Below are positions 43,550-52,757 of a stretch of DNA of 64,000 nt, piece by piece. Position numbers and translations under genes: made by a program. The stretch is from CAWCON01 sp963797185. Lineage in GTDB: Bacteria; Patescibacteriota; Saccharimonadia; Saccharimonadales; UBA4665. The stretch spans positions 186,001-250,000 of the forward strand of contig CAWCON010000003.1 in the NCBI GenBank assembly GCA_963797185.1, read 5' to 3'. Every line of letters begins with the position of its first letter. The stretch's first letter is position 1. The notes under the pieces were generated by a model, which saw nothing but the letters and a program-made list of their open reading frames with translations, searched no databases and was not told the DNA's origin.

Positions 43550-43930
43550 TTATTGCCGTAAACGAGCCATAGCCTGAGCGAGGGAGCTGGCAACTCTCTC
43601 TACCTGAGTCGGATCGCTGGCAATAATGTCTGCTCTGCTTGGGTGTTCGGGAGTTTCTTGTAGCAATAACCCAGTGGCGGTCCACTCATCAATAATGCCT
43701 TCAGTAATAGCTGGTCGGATAAGGTTGTTCCATAGTGCCAATACTGCTTCTCGTGGCTGGAGTGTTTCATCAGGTAATGTATTAAACTGAGTGTGCGGGT
43801 AGATCGTAACGCCATCGGCGGTGGTTAACGTAATTAAGGCATCGTTTACTTCAACTCCTCGACGAGTGAGTGCATTGTCTGAATAAAATGGTCCAAGCAC
43901 CTCGCCCCATTGGTTTATTGCTTCACTCAT
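43550..43930 (-). CDS. Hypothetical protein (antitoxin-like fold possible)
   Basis: 126-aa soluble protein. The order LGPFYSDNALTRRGVEVNDALITLTTADGVTIYPHTQF followed by W-rich and DII.. segments resembles the C-terminal halves of MbcA/ParS/Xre-type antitoxins, where a helical DNA-binding part precedes a YP.QF strand; I make this comparison from memory only. No toxin partner is visible. Function otherwise unknown. Confidence 0.35.
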   Translation of the reverse strand: MSEAINQWGEVLGPFYSDNALTRRGVEVNDALITLTTADGVTIYPHTQFNTLPDETLQPREAVLALWNNLIRPAITEGIIDEWTATGLLLQETPEHPSRADIIASDPTQVERVASSLAQAMARLRQ

Positions 43931-43992
43931 GAATGAATTTTCTAATAGCTAGAATATAAATGCAAGCACAGGAGGTTAGCAGGCTTATTAAC

Positions 43993-44589
43993 TTAAGACA
44001 GTCTGTCTTCGGCACTGTCTATTTGAGGATTTGATTGGTTCCATTCGGTAAGTAATTCAGTGATAAAAGCGTGTGTCTTTTCCCCGATGCCTGGTATAAA
44101 GCCTAGCTCCCTTGAAGTGTATGCTTCATCAAGCTGTGGCATATTGAGAAACAGTCCCTCGTCCCGACCCCGATCATTGTAGAGGTCATCATCCCTGCTT
44201 ACTAAGTGAGTAGTTCCCGTGTTGGCAAGTAGGTAAGATTGTGTTCGAGCGGCAATGTCGGAAGAATAGCCCCGTGAAATAGCAAACTTACGAAGTAAGG
44301 CTAGGTTAATCTTGTCACCAACCCCCTTTAGAGGATCTGAGCTGGCTACTTCTTGATCAGTTTCTGTTGGTTGAATACCCAGTTTCAGTAAGCTACTGCT
44401 GACCATCGCCAGGTCAGCTTCGAGCAGTTGCTGTCGATTCAACAGCGTACTGGCTATGGTATTTGCAATGAACGTTCGCCGTCTTGAGCGGATGAGATTG
44501 GCGGTATTACTGGCCTCAGATAATGAGCCGGATGCTCTAAGGTTATTCGCCTCTGCCCACGCCAGTATTTCCTGGTTGCTTAGTTGCAT
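43993..44589 (-). CDS. Hypothetical protein with GIG/HhH-like motif
   Basis: 198-aa helix-rich soluble protein. The C-terminal segment RELGFIPGIGEKTHAFITELLTEW resembles a helix-hairpin-helix (GIG) motif that contacts DNA backbones; the 44924 protein ends with a similar GIG block (VYGIGPTSLSLIESVL). TATAAT lies 10 nt before ATG 44589, so leaderless; a GTG 3 codons earlier is less likely. The middle carries a NTGTTHLVSRDDDLY stretch. Function unknown. Confidence 0.5.
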   Translation of the reverse strand: MQLSNQEILAWAEANNLRASGSLSEASNTANLIRSRRRTFIANTIASTLLNRQQLLEADLAMVSSSLLKLGIQPTETDQEVASSDPLKGVGDKINLALLRKFAISRGYSSDIAARTQSYLLANTGTTHLVSRDDDLYNDRGRDEGLFLNMPQLDEAYTSRELGFIPGIGEKTHAFITELLTEWNQSNPQIDSAEDRLS

Positions 44590-44659
44590 AATTACCACTA
44601 TTATAACATACTAATAAGATAACTACAAATTAGGTCACGCTTAGTTGCCTGGGAATAGC

Positions 44660-44911
44660 TCAGTACCGATTATCGGCTGCTGGTATAAATTCAGTTCTAT
44701 CCTGAGGATCCATTACCATGACATGATACGTCTGGTGGTGCCCTTTTTGGGTATAGAGTTCATGGTCTGTGGCAGCATCTGCTTCTGTGAGATAGGTAGT
44801 CGGCATTACAAAGCGGTTACCGTAAATATCTTCTCGCCATAGACGCCAGACCACTTCTGATGGTTGGGAAAGTACCTCTCGATCTGTTGACAATTGTTCG
44901 ATGTTTGACAT
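44660..44911 (-). CDS. Hypothetical protein
   Basis: 83-aa soluble protein with no recognised motif: WRLWREDIYGNRFVMPTTYLTEADAATDHELYTQK and a beta-rich YHVMVMD end. It lies 12 nt from the 44924 gene and is probably co-transcribed with it. No signal peptide or membrane segment. Confidence 0.45.
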   Translation of the reverse strand: MSNIEQLSTDREVLSQPSEVVWRLWREDIYGNRFVMPTTYLTEADAATDHELYTQKGHHQTYHVMVMDPQDRTEFIPAADNRY

Positions 44912-44923
44912 AGTTGTTAGTCC

Positions 44924-45472
44924 TTATTTATGGTTGGAATGAGCAGTCTCTAAACGCTGTTCGGTATCAGCCAGCACTGATTCAATTAATGACAGCGAGG
45001 TTGGTCCTATACCGTAAACGTTGTCGAGTACTTCCGATAAGAAAGCAGCTCGCAAACCATTATATGAAATTTCGTTATCGTTGAGACAAAGTTCCTGATG
45101 CCATGAGGGCAGACTGAACTTCCGAGGATCAAATAGTCTTCCCGGCACATCGGTATCTCGTAATTTGGCCTCATTGTACCTTCTCCAAGGTATGACTAAA
45201 AAGTTCCAGGTTTTCGGTGCGATGGCCTTTATCAGCCCGCTCGTTTCGCCCGCTCGTTGAAAGTCAACTTCATGCAGAGGCACATCTTTTGGCTTAAGCT
45301 CGGCAGCCATCTCGACAATAGCTTCGGGAGATAGTTCGATTACATCGATCTGCATGCGTGTTAAATTACGAACCAATGTCTTGAAGTGTTCAAGTTCCAT
45401 GGCGTGCAAACCTTCACCTGACAAGATAAGATGTTCGGGTACGCATTGAAAACTATCGACAGTCTCACTCAT
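44924..45472 (-). CDS. Hypothetical protein with GIG motif
   Basis: 182-aa soluble protein. The C-terminal part (AAFLSEVLDNVYGIGPTSLSLIESVL) contains a GIG helix-hairpin-helix-like motif like that of the 43993 protein, hinting that both derive from one family of nucleic-acid-contacting proteins. Mid-protein, KTWNFLVIPWRRYNEAKLRD is unusual. TATAGT lies 13 nt before the ATG. Function unknown. Confidence 0.5.
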   Translation of the reverse strand: MSETVDSFQCVPEHLILSGEGLHAMELEHFKTLVRNLTRMQIDVIELSPEAIVEMAAELKPKDVPLHEVDFQRAGETSGLIKAIAPKTWNFLVIPWRRYNEAKLRDTDVPGRLFDPRKFSLPSWHQELCLNDNEISYNGLRAAFLSEVLDNVYGIGPTSLSLIESVLADTEQRLETAHSNHK

Positions 45473-45624
45473 AGAACGAAATCATACTATAAATTTTTAT
45501 AATCCGCAATATTGATGAAGAGCAACTACGCCCCGATGGCAGGTAAATATCCTCGTACTATTGAGTAAATTTACCTGCTGTAATGGTTATGGTAATATAA
45601 AAATGTTAGATATAGAGATTGAGG

Positions 45625-47634
45625 ATGTTTACAAAAAAAATCAGCAAAATACACATTCAATCGAAATTTCTTTTGAGGGTTGTTTTTGCATCCCTACTAC
45701 TCGCTCCCACAATCTCCATGTTTGCTAGCAATATTGTCACTGCTTCATCCCCAAGCTGGTCGGGTGCATCGTTTATTGACAATACCACCCCGGCGACGCT
45801 TCGATCAGTTTCTTGTGTTAGCTCTTCGTTCTGTGTAGGTGTCGATGGCTCTGGCATTGCCTATAAATATTCAGGGTCTTCGTGGGAGATTATGAGCGTG
45901 ATAGAAGACCAAGCTTATATGACGGCTATCTCGTGTCATAGTACAAGTTTTTGTGTAGCCGGCGACGCTAATGGCAATGTACTCACCTACAACGGTAGCA
46001 CTTGGTCCTCACCGGATGATGTTGATGGCTCAAACGGTATCGATGCCATCTCTTGTACCAGTAGTACATTTTGCGCGGCAGTTGACTATGTTGGCAACGC
46101 TCTTATTTACAACGGTAGCACTTGGTCCTCACCGGATGATGTTGATGGCTCAGACTCTATATATTCGGTATCTTGTACCAGTAGTACATTTTGCGCGGCA
46201 AGTGCCTATAATGGCAATGTTCTCACCTATAATGGCAGTTCCTGGTCGGCACCAGATGATGTTGATACCAATAATGCTGTGCTATCCGTATCATGCGTAA
46301 GCCACACTTTCTGTGTGGCTGGCGATAGCAACGGTAGTAGTCTGACCTACAACGGTAGCACTTGGTCCTCACCGGATGATGTTGATGGAGTAAATTATTT
46401 TTATTCAATAAGCTGTACTAGTACTACTTTTTGCATGGCAATCGATTCCGATGGCAATGCCCTCAGTTACAACGGTAGCACTTGGTCTTCGCCAGATAAC
46501 ATTGATGGAAATGATTTCTTGTCCGTCTCTTGCACTAGTAGCACATTTTGTGTTACCGCGGACCTGTCGGGTGATGATTTGACCTACAACGGCAGTTCTT
46601 GGTCCTCACCAATCTATGCACTTGGCCCGAGCGAGATTACTTCCGCCTCATGTGCTGCAGATACGTCATTTTGTGCTGCCGTTGATACTGGTGGCAATGT
46701 ACTCACCTACAATGGTTCATCTTGGTCCTCACCGCAGGATATCGACGGCGTTACCCAACTGAACGCTATTTCTTGTGCTAGTAGCACACTGTGTGTAACG
46801 GTTGATGGTAACGGTGATGCGATTACCTACAACGGTTCATCTTGGTCGAGTCCGCAGCAAATCGATACGAAATATTTAATGGCAGCTTCTTGTGTCAATT
46901 CGACGTTTTGCATGGTTGGTGGAAATGGAGACGTCATCACTTACAACGGCAGCACTTGGTCCTCACCGTCTAGTGATGGTAATACAACCTTAGATACCCT
47001 TTCCTGTACGGCGACTACTTTTTGCGCCGCAATCAGTGACTATGGTGAAGGGTCAATCTACAACGGCAGTTCTTGGTCCTCACCAGTAACAGTTGATAGT
47101 GTCAATGATGAACCTTCTCCTTTATCGTGCGTTAACTCATCATTTTGCGTGGCAGTTTTCTCTAATGGTGAAGGGTCAATCTACAACGGCAGTTCTTGGT
47201 CCTCACCAATCACCATGGATGCCGGCAATCACCCAAGTAGTATTAGTTGTAGGAGCACTACTTTCTGCATTGCGGTTGACCAAGAAGGTAATGCAATTAC
47301 CTACAACGGCAGTTCCTGGTCAACACCGCTTCTCATTGACGACCCGAAACCATTGGAGTCGGTTTCCTGTAGCGAAGTATCATTTTGTTTGGCCGCTGAT
47401 AGTTATGGCGAGTATCTCTTCTATGGAGCTGCACCAAGTTCATCAGGTAGTGCGGGCTCGAGTACTACAACAGCAAGGACACCATTGCAGCCCAATACTG
47501 GATATGGAGAACCACCAGCGCGAATAAACTATTCGTTGGTAGCGGTATCTAGCATTAGCATTGTGCTGGGTCTGTGGCTTGTTCGTGCTAGAAATCACCA
47601 AAGCCAAAAGACGTCTGACACTGATGAGTCCTGA
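45625..47634 (+). CDS. Surface protein of Cys-pair beta repeats
   Basis: 669-aa exported protein: signal peptide (about 1-37), about 15 tandem units of ~39 residues of the type ISCTSSTFCAAVDYVGN then ALIYNGSTWSSPDD, and a C-terminal transmembrane helix (SLVAVSSISIVLGLWLVRA) with a basic tail. Each unit carries one SC/FC cysteine pair and a YNGS.WS.P strand, as in putative beta-propeller or carbohydrate-binding blades. ATG 45625 follows GAGATTGAGG; a TTG two codons upstream is less likely. Repeated DNA blocks are nearly identical (for example around 45990, 46110 and 46350). Adhesin-like; ligand unknown. Confidence 0.75.
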   Translation: MFTKKISKIHIQSKFLLRVVFASLLLAPTISMFASNIVTASSPSWSGASFIDNTTPATLRSVSCVSSSFCVGVDGSGIAYKYSGSSWEIMSVIEDQAYMTAISCHSTSFCVAGDANGNVLTYNGSTWSSPDDVDGSNGIDAISCTSSTFCAAVDYVGNALIYNGSTWSSPDDVDGSDSIYSVSCTSSTFCAASAYNGNVLTYNGSSWSAPDDVDTNNAVLSVSCVSHTFCVAGDSNGSSLTYNGSTWSSPDDVDGVNYFYSISCTSTTFCMAIDSDGNALSYNGSTWSSPDNIDGNDFLSVSCTSSTFCVTADLSGDDLTYNGSSWSSPIYALGPSEITSASCAADTSFCAAVDTGGNVLTYNGSSWSSPQDIDGVTQLNAISCASSTLCVTVDGNGDAITYNGSSWSSPQQIDTKYLMAASCVNSTFCMVGGNGDVITYNGSTWSSPSSDGNTTLDTLSCTATTFCAAISDYGEGSIYNGSSWSSPVTVDSVNDEPSPLSCVNSSFCVAVFSNGEGSIYNGSSWSSPITMDAGNHPSSISCRSTTFCIAVDQEGNAITYNGSSWSTPLLIDDPKPLESVSCSEVSFCLAADSYGEYLFYGAAPSSSGSAGSSTTTARTPLQPNTGYGEPPARINYSLVAVSSISIVLGLWLVRARNHQSQKTSDTDES

Positions 47635-47662
47635 CAACCGGTAGTGTATTAGTGGCCTAACT

Positions 47663-47971
47663 CTACCCTGTACGGTCTCGTAGTATACAGCCTCGACATA
47701 GTCCGGAAAGAGCAACTCTGGCGGTCTCGATTCCAATCTGGACTTGCTCTTGCCGGGTCTCGGCGGCATGGAATAATGGAAATGGTACTTCTATCATTTC
47801 ACCATCAGGGTACTTCATGCACACCACCTCTACTTGCAGCGTTGGGTTAGCGCAATCAACTTGGCTGGTAACAACATCAATGCCAGTGAGTGGTTTGTCG
47901 CTACAACCACCGAACACACTAGATAGTTGGTCTTGGCTGGGACGAGCCCAGGAGGGATGATGTTCAAACAT
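47663..47971 (-). CDS. Hypothetical protein with Cys
   Basis: 102-aa cytosolic protein with five Cys (FGGCSDKPL, VDCANP, VVCMKYPDG, LCRGCILRD); a zinc site is possible but no standard ribbon is formed. TATAAT stands 10 nt before the ATG (leaderless). Convergent with the repeat-protein gene at 45625. Function unknown. Confidence 0.45.
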   Translation of the reverse strand: MFEHHPSWARPSQDQLSSVFGGCSDKPLTGIDVVTSQVDCANPTLQVEVVCMKYPDGEMIEVPFPLFHAAETRQEQVQIGIETARVALSGLCRGCILRDRTG

Positions 47972-48022
47972 AATTCGACATATTATAACATGGCAAAAGT
48001 CGGTTATTGATGTATCGAGTAA

Positions 48023-48340
48023 TCAGTATAATGGTGGCGAGTCTTCAGACAAATCATCAGGATCAAGCTCCGATTCTGCGATCATGGGCATGTCTGCTGG
48101 TAATTCTTCGCGGAGTGGGTCCAAGGGGTGCGCTGCTTCACCAGTTGGCTTTGCGGTGTGGGGCTTTTTCTCATAGAAGTGAGCTTGTCGTGGAGCAAGT
48201 CGACTAAGATGAACTCGACCGTAATAAGCTGGTTGTGGCGGATCTTGAGTTGGTGAATGACCGGCTCTGGCGACAAACTCGTCGTACTCTTTTTTTGTCA
48301 TTCCGTAGCTAAGATCTGGTTTAGAACGTGAATTTTCCAT
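48023..48340 (-). CDS. Hypothetical protein
   Basis: 105-aa Pro-rich, charged protein, probably intrinsically disordered at its C-terminus (DDLSEDSPPLY). The start is placed at MENSRSKPDL (48340); an upstream ATG at 48361 is possible. No motif recognised. Confidence 0.4.
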   Translation of the reverse strand: MENSRSKPDLSYGMTKKEYDEFVARAGHSPTQDPPQPAYYGRVHLSRLAPRQAHFYEKKPHTAKPTGEAAHPLDPLREELPADMPMIAESELDPDDLSEDSPPLY

Positions 48341-48394
48341 CTTCCGATAATGGCGCGCCAACAGTTATTTGTCAATATGGCCAAACAATAGTAC

Positions 48395-48688
48395 TTATAA
48401 AACAAGTGAGTTGGATAGTCTTGTGACTGACGGCGTTGTTGCGGGTAGCGACGGATTGCCAATAAAATCACTGCCACTAACACTGAGTCCGACGTTTGGT
48501 ACGGTGGTCTGCGATAGTGGAGCAGCTGGCGTACTCGGGAGACTCTGACCGAAAATAGCACCGCCCCCCGCAATGAAAGCATTGTTATTAAATGAAGTCA
48601 GCCGTTGTCTTTCAACAACAAATGGGACTGCAAAAATTAGCAGAAGTAGTGCCACCACTAAAAGTTTACGAGTTGTTTGGGTACTCAT
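48395..48688 (-). CDS. Small signal-anchored protein
   Basis: 97-aa protein with one N-terminal hydrophobic helix (LLVVALLLLIFAVPFVV) and a Ser/Thr/Pro-rich outer segment. It is 12 nt from the 48701 gene and likely co-transcribed with it. Unknown. Confidence 0.5.
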   Translation of the reverse strand: MSTQTTRKLLVVALLLLIFAVPFVVERQRLTSFNNNAFIAGGGAIFGQSLPSTPAAPLSQTTVPNVGLSVSGSDFIGNPSLPATTPSVTRLSNSLVL

Positions 48689-48700
48689 TCGATTGCTACT

Positions 48701-49642
48701 CTACTGCCATTGCCAATTGTTTTCAAGCACCGATAGAGAGATATTCTTCACGTTGGTCGACTGATGTCCGATGACAGCAATGTTTCCCTGCTCGGTGGTG
48801 ACATAAACATATGCCAAGGTAGCATCGGTTCCGCCGTTAGCAGTATCAGTTAACACAAACGTATAGGATGGATCAGCAGCAAAAGTACCGCTGTACTGGT
48901 TAGTGATCGAATCGCCAGGGTTGAGATTCACGACATTATTGGCGTCGTTTTGACCAGCTTGTTGCAGGTTGGCGGTTGATAATCCAGCTACCTGTAAGAT
49001 CTTAACGACATAGAGTTCGCCGGTGGCACTGTTTTCTGCCTGGAAGGTACAACTGCCGCTACTGCGACTAATGCTCATATTAGCCGGTACTTTGGTGGTG
49101 TAGCATGGGGTGGTAACGGTTTGCAGCGAACTACTGGTGCTTGGTATCGTTAAACCGTGAACTGGGTTGGCGTTATCCTTGAGGACATGTTGAGCGGTTC
49201 TCACCCAAAAGAAGATCGAAACGCCGATAACGGGGACAGCCAAGACGATACCTATAATTGCAAAGACACGCCGTGGGGACTTAAGAGCAATCGTCCCAAA
49301 TACCAGTGCCAGAATGCCTAAAATGACACCGACTAACGGTATCAGCCACCCGACCAGACCGAGTACACCGAAGATGAAAGCGGCGATTGCCTTGCCGTTA
49401 TTATGTGCTTCGTCATGGGGTTCAGCCCTAGCTGCTGACACAGGACCATTGCCAGGGGGTGCTGTTTCAAAAACCGCCCCGACAACTACCGGCTTCCCTT
49501 CAGCACTCGTGGGATGAGTGGCTGGATGAGTTACCGCTGGCTGACCGTCAGCCGCATGAACGGTGGAGCTTAAGTTGTAACCACAGTTTCCGCAGAAAGC
49601 TACATCTGGTTGGACGGTTTGATGACATTGCGGACAGGTCAT
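48701..49642 (-). CDS. Zinc-ribbon + DUF4190-like membrane protein
   Basis: 313-aa protein: an N-terminal zinc ribbon (MTCPQCHQTVQPDVAFCGNCGY), a Pro/Ala linker, two DUF4190-like transmembrane helices (AAFIFGVLGLVGWLIPLVGVILGILALVFG; VFAIIGIVLAVPVIGVSIFF) and a C-terminal extracellular beta-rich domain with Cys. DUF4190 proteins are common in Gram-positives and Patescibacteria and their role is unknown. It is upstream of the small anchored protein. The zinc ribbon is on the cytosolic side. Confidence 0.65.
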   Translation of the reverse strand: MTCPQCHQTVQPDVAFCGNCGYNLSSTVHAADGQPAVTHPATHPTSAEGKPVVVGAVFETAPPGNGPVSAARAEPHDEAHNNGKAIAAFIFGVLGLVGWLIPLVGVILGILALVFGTIALKSPRRVFAIIGIVLAVPVIGVSIFFWVRTAQHVLKDNANPVHGLTIPSTSSSLQTVTTPCYTTKVPANMSISRSSGSCTFQAENSATGELYVVKILQVAGLSTANLQQAGQNDANNVVNLNPGDSITNQYSGTFAADPSYTFVLTDTANGGTDATLAYVYVTTEQGNIAVIGHQSTNVKNISLSVLENNWQWQ

Positions 49643-49684
49643 GTCTTTGGGAGGTCTTTCAAGCGTTAGCGTTATTACTGGGCA

Positions 49685-50455
49685 TTATAGTTTATAGCCG
49701 CAGGATTGACAAAATAATGATGGGCTAACAAGTGAATGACCGCACTGCGGACAGAATTGAGTGGTAGTAATTGGCACGGTGGCTAATTGGGCGCGGTCTA
49801 AGGTGTTGGCTTCCATAAAGTATAAAAATAGACCAAGCGTTAGGAGCAGCGTGATCATTAACGACAACACGGCTAGTTGCTGAATACCTGAGCTCAGACC
49901 AAAGTCGTACATGCCGTGCATCAACGGTAGCATGATGCATGCCAGGATAAAGTTGCGAGTACGATGATGGTCGAGTTTCATACTGATTAAGTAGTATCCT
50001 AAAATACTGGTAGTGGCAGCGTGCATGAATGGTGTTAATACGAGGCGTGTTAGACCAACTTTAGCTCCGAAGTTTATGGTGTAGAGAATATTTTCAAACA
50101 GACCGAACGTTAATCCGCAGATAGCGAAGTAAATCACGCCGTCAGTGTGCTCTTTAAAGTAATTCCGATGATAAATAAACAGCGCGAGCGGCACGAATTT
50201 GCAGCCTTCTTCTACACCGCCGATGCCAAGAAATAACAACAGCTTCTCCCCGAGGGGAATATTGGATGAGCTAAGGATTAAGTCTCGTGGGAAAAGTTTG
50301 ACTTCAATAAACCAGGCCGCCACGACAGCAATGACGCCGAAACCGAAGGCTAACCAGAGTGACGCTACCGGTAAATTACGACCGTGATCATGGTGCAGCA
50401 AATACCAGACAAGTAAGCTGCCGAGGGCAATAAAACTGAGGATTATAGGGTACAC
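49685..50455 (-). CDS. prsW: PrsW-family intramembrane protease with C-terminal zinc ribbon
   Basis: 256-aa polytopic protease. The metalloprotease motifs EEGCK (EExxK) in GGVEEGCKFVPLALFIYHRN, HAATTSILGY and MHGMYDF are present in the expected helices; PrsW-type enzymes cut anti-sigma factors or other membrane proteins within the bilayer. The C-terminal tail is a zinc ribbon (FCPQCGHSLVSPSLFCQSCGY), a known variant in Patescibacteria. The start is GTG 50455, with TAAAAT 7 nt upstream, i.e. probably leaderless. The ECF anti-sigma at 6667 is a conceivable substrate, though far away (speculation). Confidence 0.8.
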   Translation of the reverse strand: MYPIILSFIALGSLLVWYLLHHDHGRNLPVASLWLAFGFGVIAVVAAWFIEVKLFPRDLILSSSNIPLGEKLLLFLGIGGVEEGCKFVPLALFIYHRNYFKEHTDGVIYFAICGLTFGLFENILYTINFGAKVGLTRLVLTPFMHAATTSILGYYLISMKLDHHRTRNFILACIMLPLMHGMYDFGLSSGIQQLAVLSLMITLLLTLGLFLYFMEANTLDRAQLATVPITTTQFCPQCGHSLVSPSLFCQSCGYKL

Positions 50456-50510
50456 GCTGTGTATTTTAGTATGTTACCCTCTGATCATACCACTAAAGCT
50501 AAAGCAACCA

Positions 50511-50540
50511 AAAAAACCACACTCTGGTGAATGTGGTTTT
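50511..50540 (-). terminator. Intrinsic terminator
   Basis: On the minus strand AAACCACA pairs with TGTGGTTT (50513-50520 region with 50532-50539) and is followed by a T-run at 50511-50517. It ends the 50574 gene. A second small hairpin AAAACG/CGTTTT lies at about 50542-50555. Confidence 0.65.
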
Positions 50541-50573
50541 TAAAACGGACGTTTTATTAAAAGTATCAGAATA

Positions 50574-51047
50574 TTAGGCGGCAGTTTGACGAGGCTGATG
50601 ATTGCCTTGTACCAGCCATCGGCCAATACGAACCAGCAAGCTTTGTGGTCGCGGTACCGGTTTATATGTCTCAGATTGAGAGAAAGCTCCTACTAAATCA
50701 GCTAATTCGCCGATTTCAAGGGTTCGCACACTAGTAACATCTTCTTCCGGCATTAGATGATCATGTAAAGTGGTTGTTGCCACAATTTTGCGGTGCTGCT
50801 GGTGGTAGCGGGTATAAATACCCCGGCCGTCAGGATGTAATTGGATCTCACTAATTGATGGTAACCCTGCACCAGCATAGGAGATGTGGTATTCACTATG
50901 GGTTCGCAATTGATCAGTAGCCCCTACTGGAGCGGTTCTGGTATCAATATCTGTCTGTTCGCCAAGGAAATTGTGAGCCTGGGTAGACAAATCAGTGATA
51001 AGGCTTGTATAAATTTTATCTTCGCTGGGAAGGGATTCGTTTGTCAT
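50574..51047 (-). CDS. Hypothetical protein
   Basis: 157-aa soluble protein: a beta-rich middle (YHISYAGAGLPSISEIQLHPDGRGIYTRYHQQHRKIVATTTLHD) and a basic C-terminal tail. TATACT-GTAGTT immediately before ATG indicates leaderless transcription. An intrinsic terminator follows its stop. Family unknown. Confidence 0.5.
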   Translation of the reverse strand: MTNESLPSEDKIYTSLITDLSTQAHNFLGEQTDIDTRTAPVGATDQLRTHSEYHISYAGAGLPSISEIQLHPDGRGIYTRYHQQHRKIVATTTLHDHLMPEEDVTSVRTLEIGELADLVGAFSQSETYKPVPRPQSLLVRIGRWLVQGNHQPRQTAA

Positions 51048-51151
51048 AACTACAGTATAGAATAACTCTTATGTATTGTCAAGGCGTGTTTCTTCAATAT
51101 GTAACCTGTTATATAGGATCCTTCAATCTGATTTTACCCTCGATCGTTGCC

Positions 51152-51838
51152 TTATTGAGTGATGGGTTGCACGATTGGATGACGCATGTTTTGTTGTAAT
51201 ACTCTGAAGCCGATTTTTCTGGCGGTTTCATCAAGTGCAATAAAGCGTTCGGCTTCTATTTGTGATTGGGTAACAATGCGCTGGATTGGGGAACGGCCGT
51301 GAATTTCAAGGCTCCGAGAACATAGCATAGCCGGGTATTCGATCCGTTCGCCGGTTCTCTTTCTTGTGTAGTGACCAGTTCCCTCTCTCCAGTACGACGC
51401 AACGGCTCTATACCATAGTTCGGCTTGAATCTGTCCAACAATTCCCCTGCCAGTACTCCGGGCATCGGCAGTAAAACCAAAACCCCTGTACGGGACCGAG
51501 TTATCATCTGCCCTCTCGGTAGGATTTTTTGATGCTTGTGGTTGGCCGCCTTTGCTACTGAATCGCCAGCCCCGTTCCCGGGCATTGCCGAGTTTTTCGT
51601 ATGGTTCTTTCATGACTGATAGTTGAATATTGGTAATTCTTCCGTTAAAACGTGGCGGGCGCAGTAAATCTTTGATGGCCATTCTGCCAGCCCAGCCCGC
51701 TTTTTGGGTATTGGTCATCGTCGGATCTATGTCTGCTGCCACTAGGTCTTCAAAGAGGGGGAGCTCTGTTATGTTAGTAAGCTCAATGATATCTCCAGGC
51801 TGGAGATGATTTACTGACAAAGATTCTGAGCTACTCAT
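51152..51838 (-). CDS. Hypothetical protein
   Basis: 228-aa soluble basic protein, unrecognised. Visible features are TGHYTRKRTGERIEYPAMLCSRS and SFSSKGGQ-type low-complexity strings. TATAAT 10 nt before ATG (leaderless). Lies between two other hypotheticals with no operon sign. Confidence 0.45.
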   Translation of the reverse strand: MSSSESLSVNHLQPGDIIELTNITELPLFEDLVAADIDPTMTNTQKAGWAGRMAIKDLLRPPRFNGRITNIQLSVMKEPYEKLGNARERGWRFSSKGGQPQASKNPTERADDNSVPYRGFGFTADARSTGRGIVGQIQAELWYRAVASYWREGTGHYTRKRTGERIEYPAMLCSRSLEIHGRSPIQRIVTQSQIEAERFIALDETARKIGFRVLQQNMRHPIVQPITQ

Positions 51839-51903
51839 GAAGCCTACTATTATAACATTTTCTACTAAGTTTGTAGGGTGTAGTAGTGATTAGTGGAGCA
51901 ATG

Positions 51904-52713
51904 CTATCCTATCGAAGAGCGGACGCAGAACGTACTATAAATTGCGAGCGAGCCATGCAAACCCGGTCGACCGGAGTCGTTAACCCCCGAATTGGGCACG
52001 TACCAATCCCCCTCAGCCCGATGAGATGGTAGATCGAAGTGACGGATGTAGTTTTTATCGAAAGCAGTATTATCACTAAGTTTGTCACCGTGCTCGCGAA
52101 GCGTATACCAGTAGGTGATGGCCTCCAGTACGCTCGGCACTTTTAGGAATGGATACTCAACCTGGAGTTGGCGTAATATAGTACGCTGCTCTTCGACAGT
52201 ACCATTAAGTTCAGCAGCCCACCGATTGGGAATAAGGCTGAACATGGTGGCTTCACCGTTATTGGGGTTAGTACCCGACAACTGCTCAGGACTATAGTTG
52301 TTATATAGTGTTCTCATTGAGGCATTGATATAGGTTTCATATGGTTGGTCAACACCGAAAGCGGTTGCGAGCTCAGCGATCTCTTCAAAATCAGCAACCA
52401 GATTTGGTGTCGCTACGAGCGTAAATCGCGTGCCCGGTGTCACCTCTTGAACTCTGGCTACGTAGGCCAGTTTGTCTTGGCTCAGCCAGCTGGTCAGCTC
52501 AGCGATGAGCTGTGTTTGATCAACTGTTTCGATTATCGACTCAGGAGTAGTCCTCATCTGACTTAAGTTCTCTGATACTACTGCAAACGCTCGCATCGCC
52601 TGTGGGAGTTGCCCGACAATCTGTTCCCGGATGGCATCAAATTGATTATTGCCAAATTCTGCCAGGTCGAAAGCGTCCGGGCTACGGTTATCAGTATCAA
52701 TTCTTTCGTTCAT
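51904..52713 (-). CDS. Hypothetical protein
   Basis: 269-aa soluble protein with acidic, helix-rich sequence (FDAIREQIVGQLPQAMRAFAVVSENLSQMR) and a Tyr-rich C-terminal part. It uses a Shine-Dalgarno AAAGGAACGG before the ATG, unlike its leaderless neighbours. No motif recognised. Confidence 0.5.
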   Translation of the reverse strand: MNERIDTDNRSPDAFDLAEFGNNQFDAIREQIVGQLPQAMRAFAVVSENLSQMRTTPESIIETVDQTQLIAELTSWLSQDKLAYVARVQEVTPGTRFTLVATPNLVADFEEIAELATAFGVDQPYETYINASMRTLYNNYSPEQLSGTNPNNGEATMFSLIPNRWAAELNGTVEEQRTILRQLQVEYPFLKVPSVLEAITYWYTLREHGDKLSDNTAFDKNYIRHFDLPSHRAEGDWYVPNSGVNDSGRPGLHGSLAIYSTFCVRSSIG

Positions 52714-52757
52714 TGCCCGTTCCTTTTAATAGTGGTAACCATGCAATTTTAAGCATG

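Noticed and set aside
25433..47634. CRISPR array in repetitive DNA
   Set aside because: The repeats are in-frame protein repeats with irregular spacing and no cas genes.
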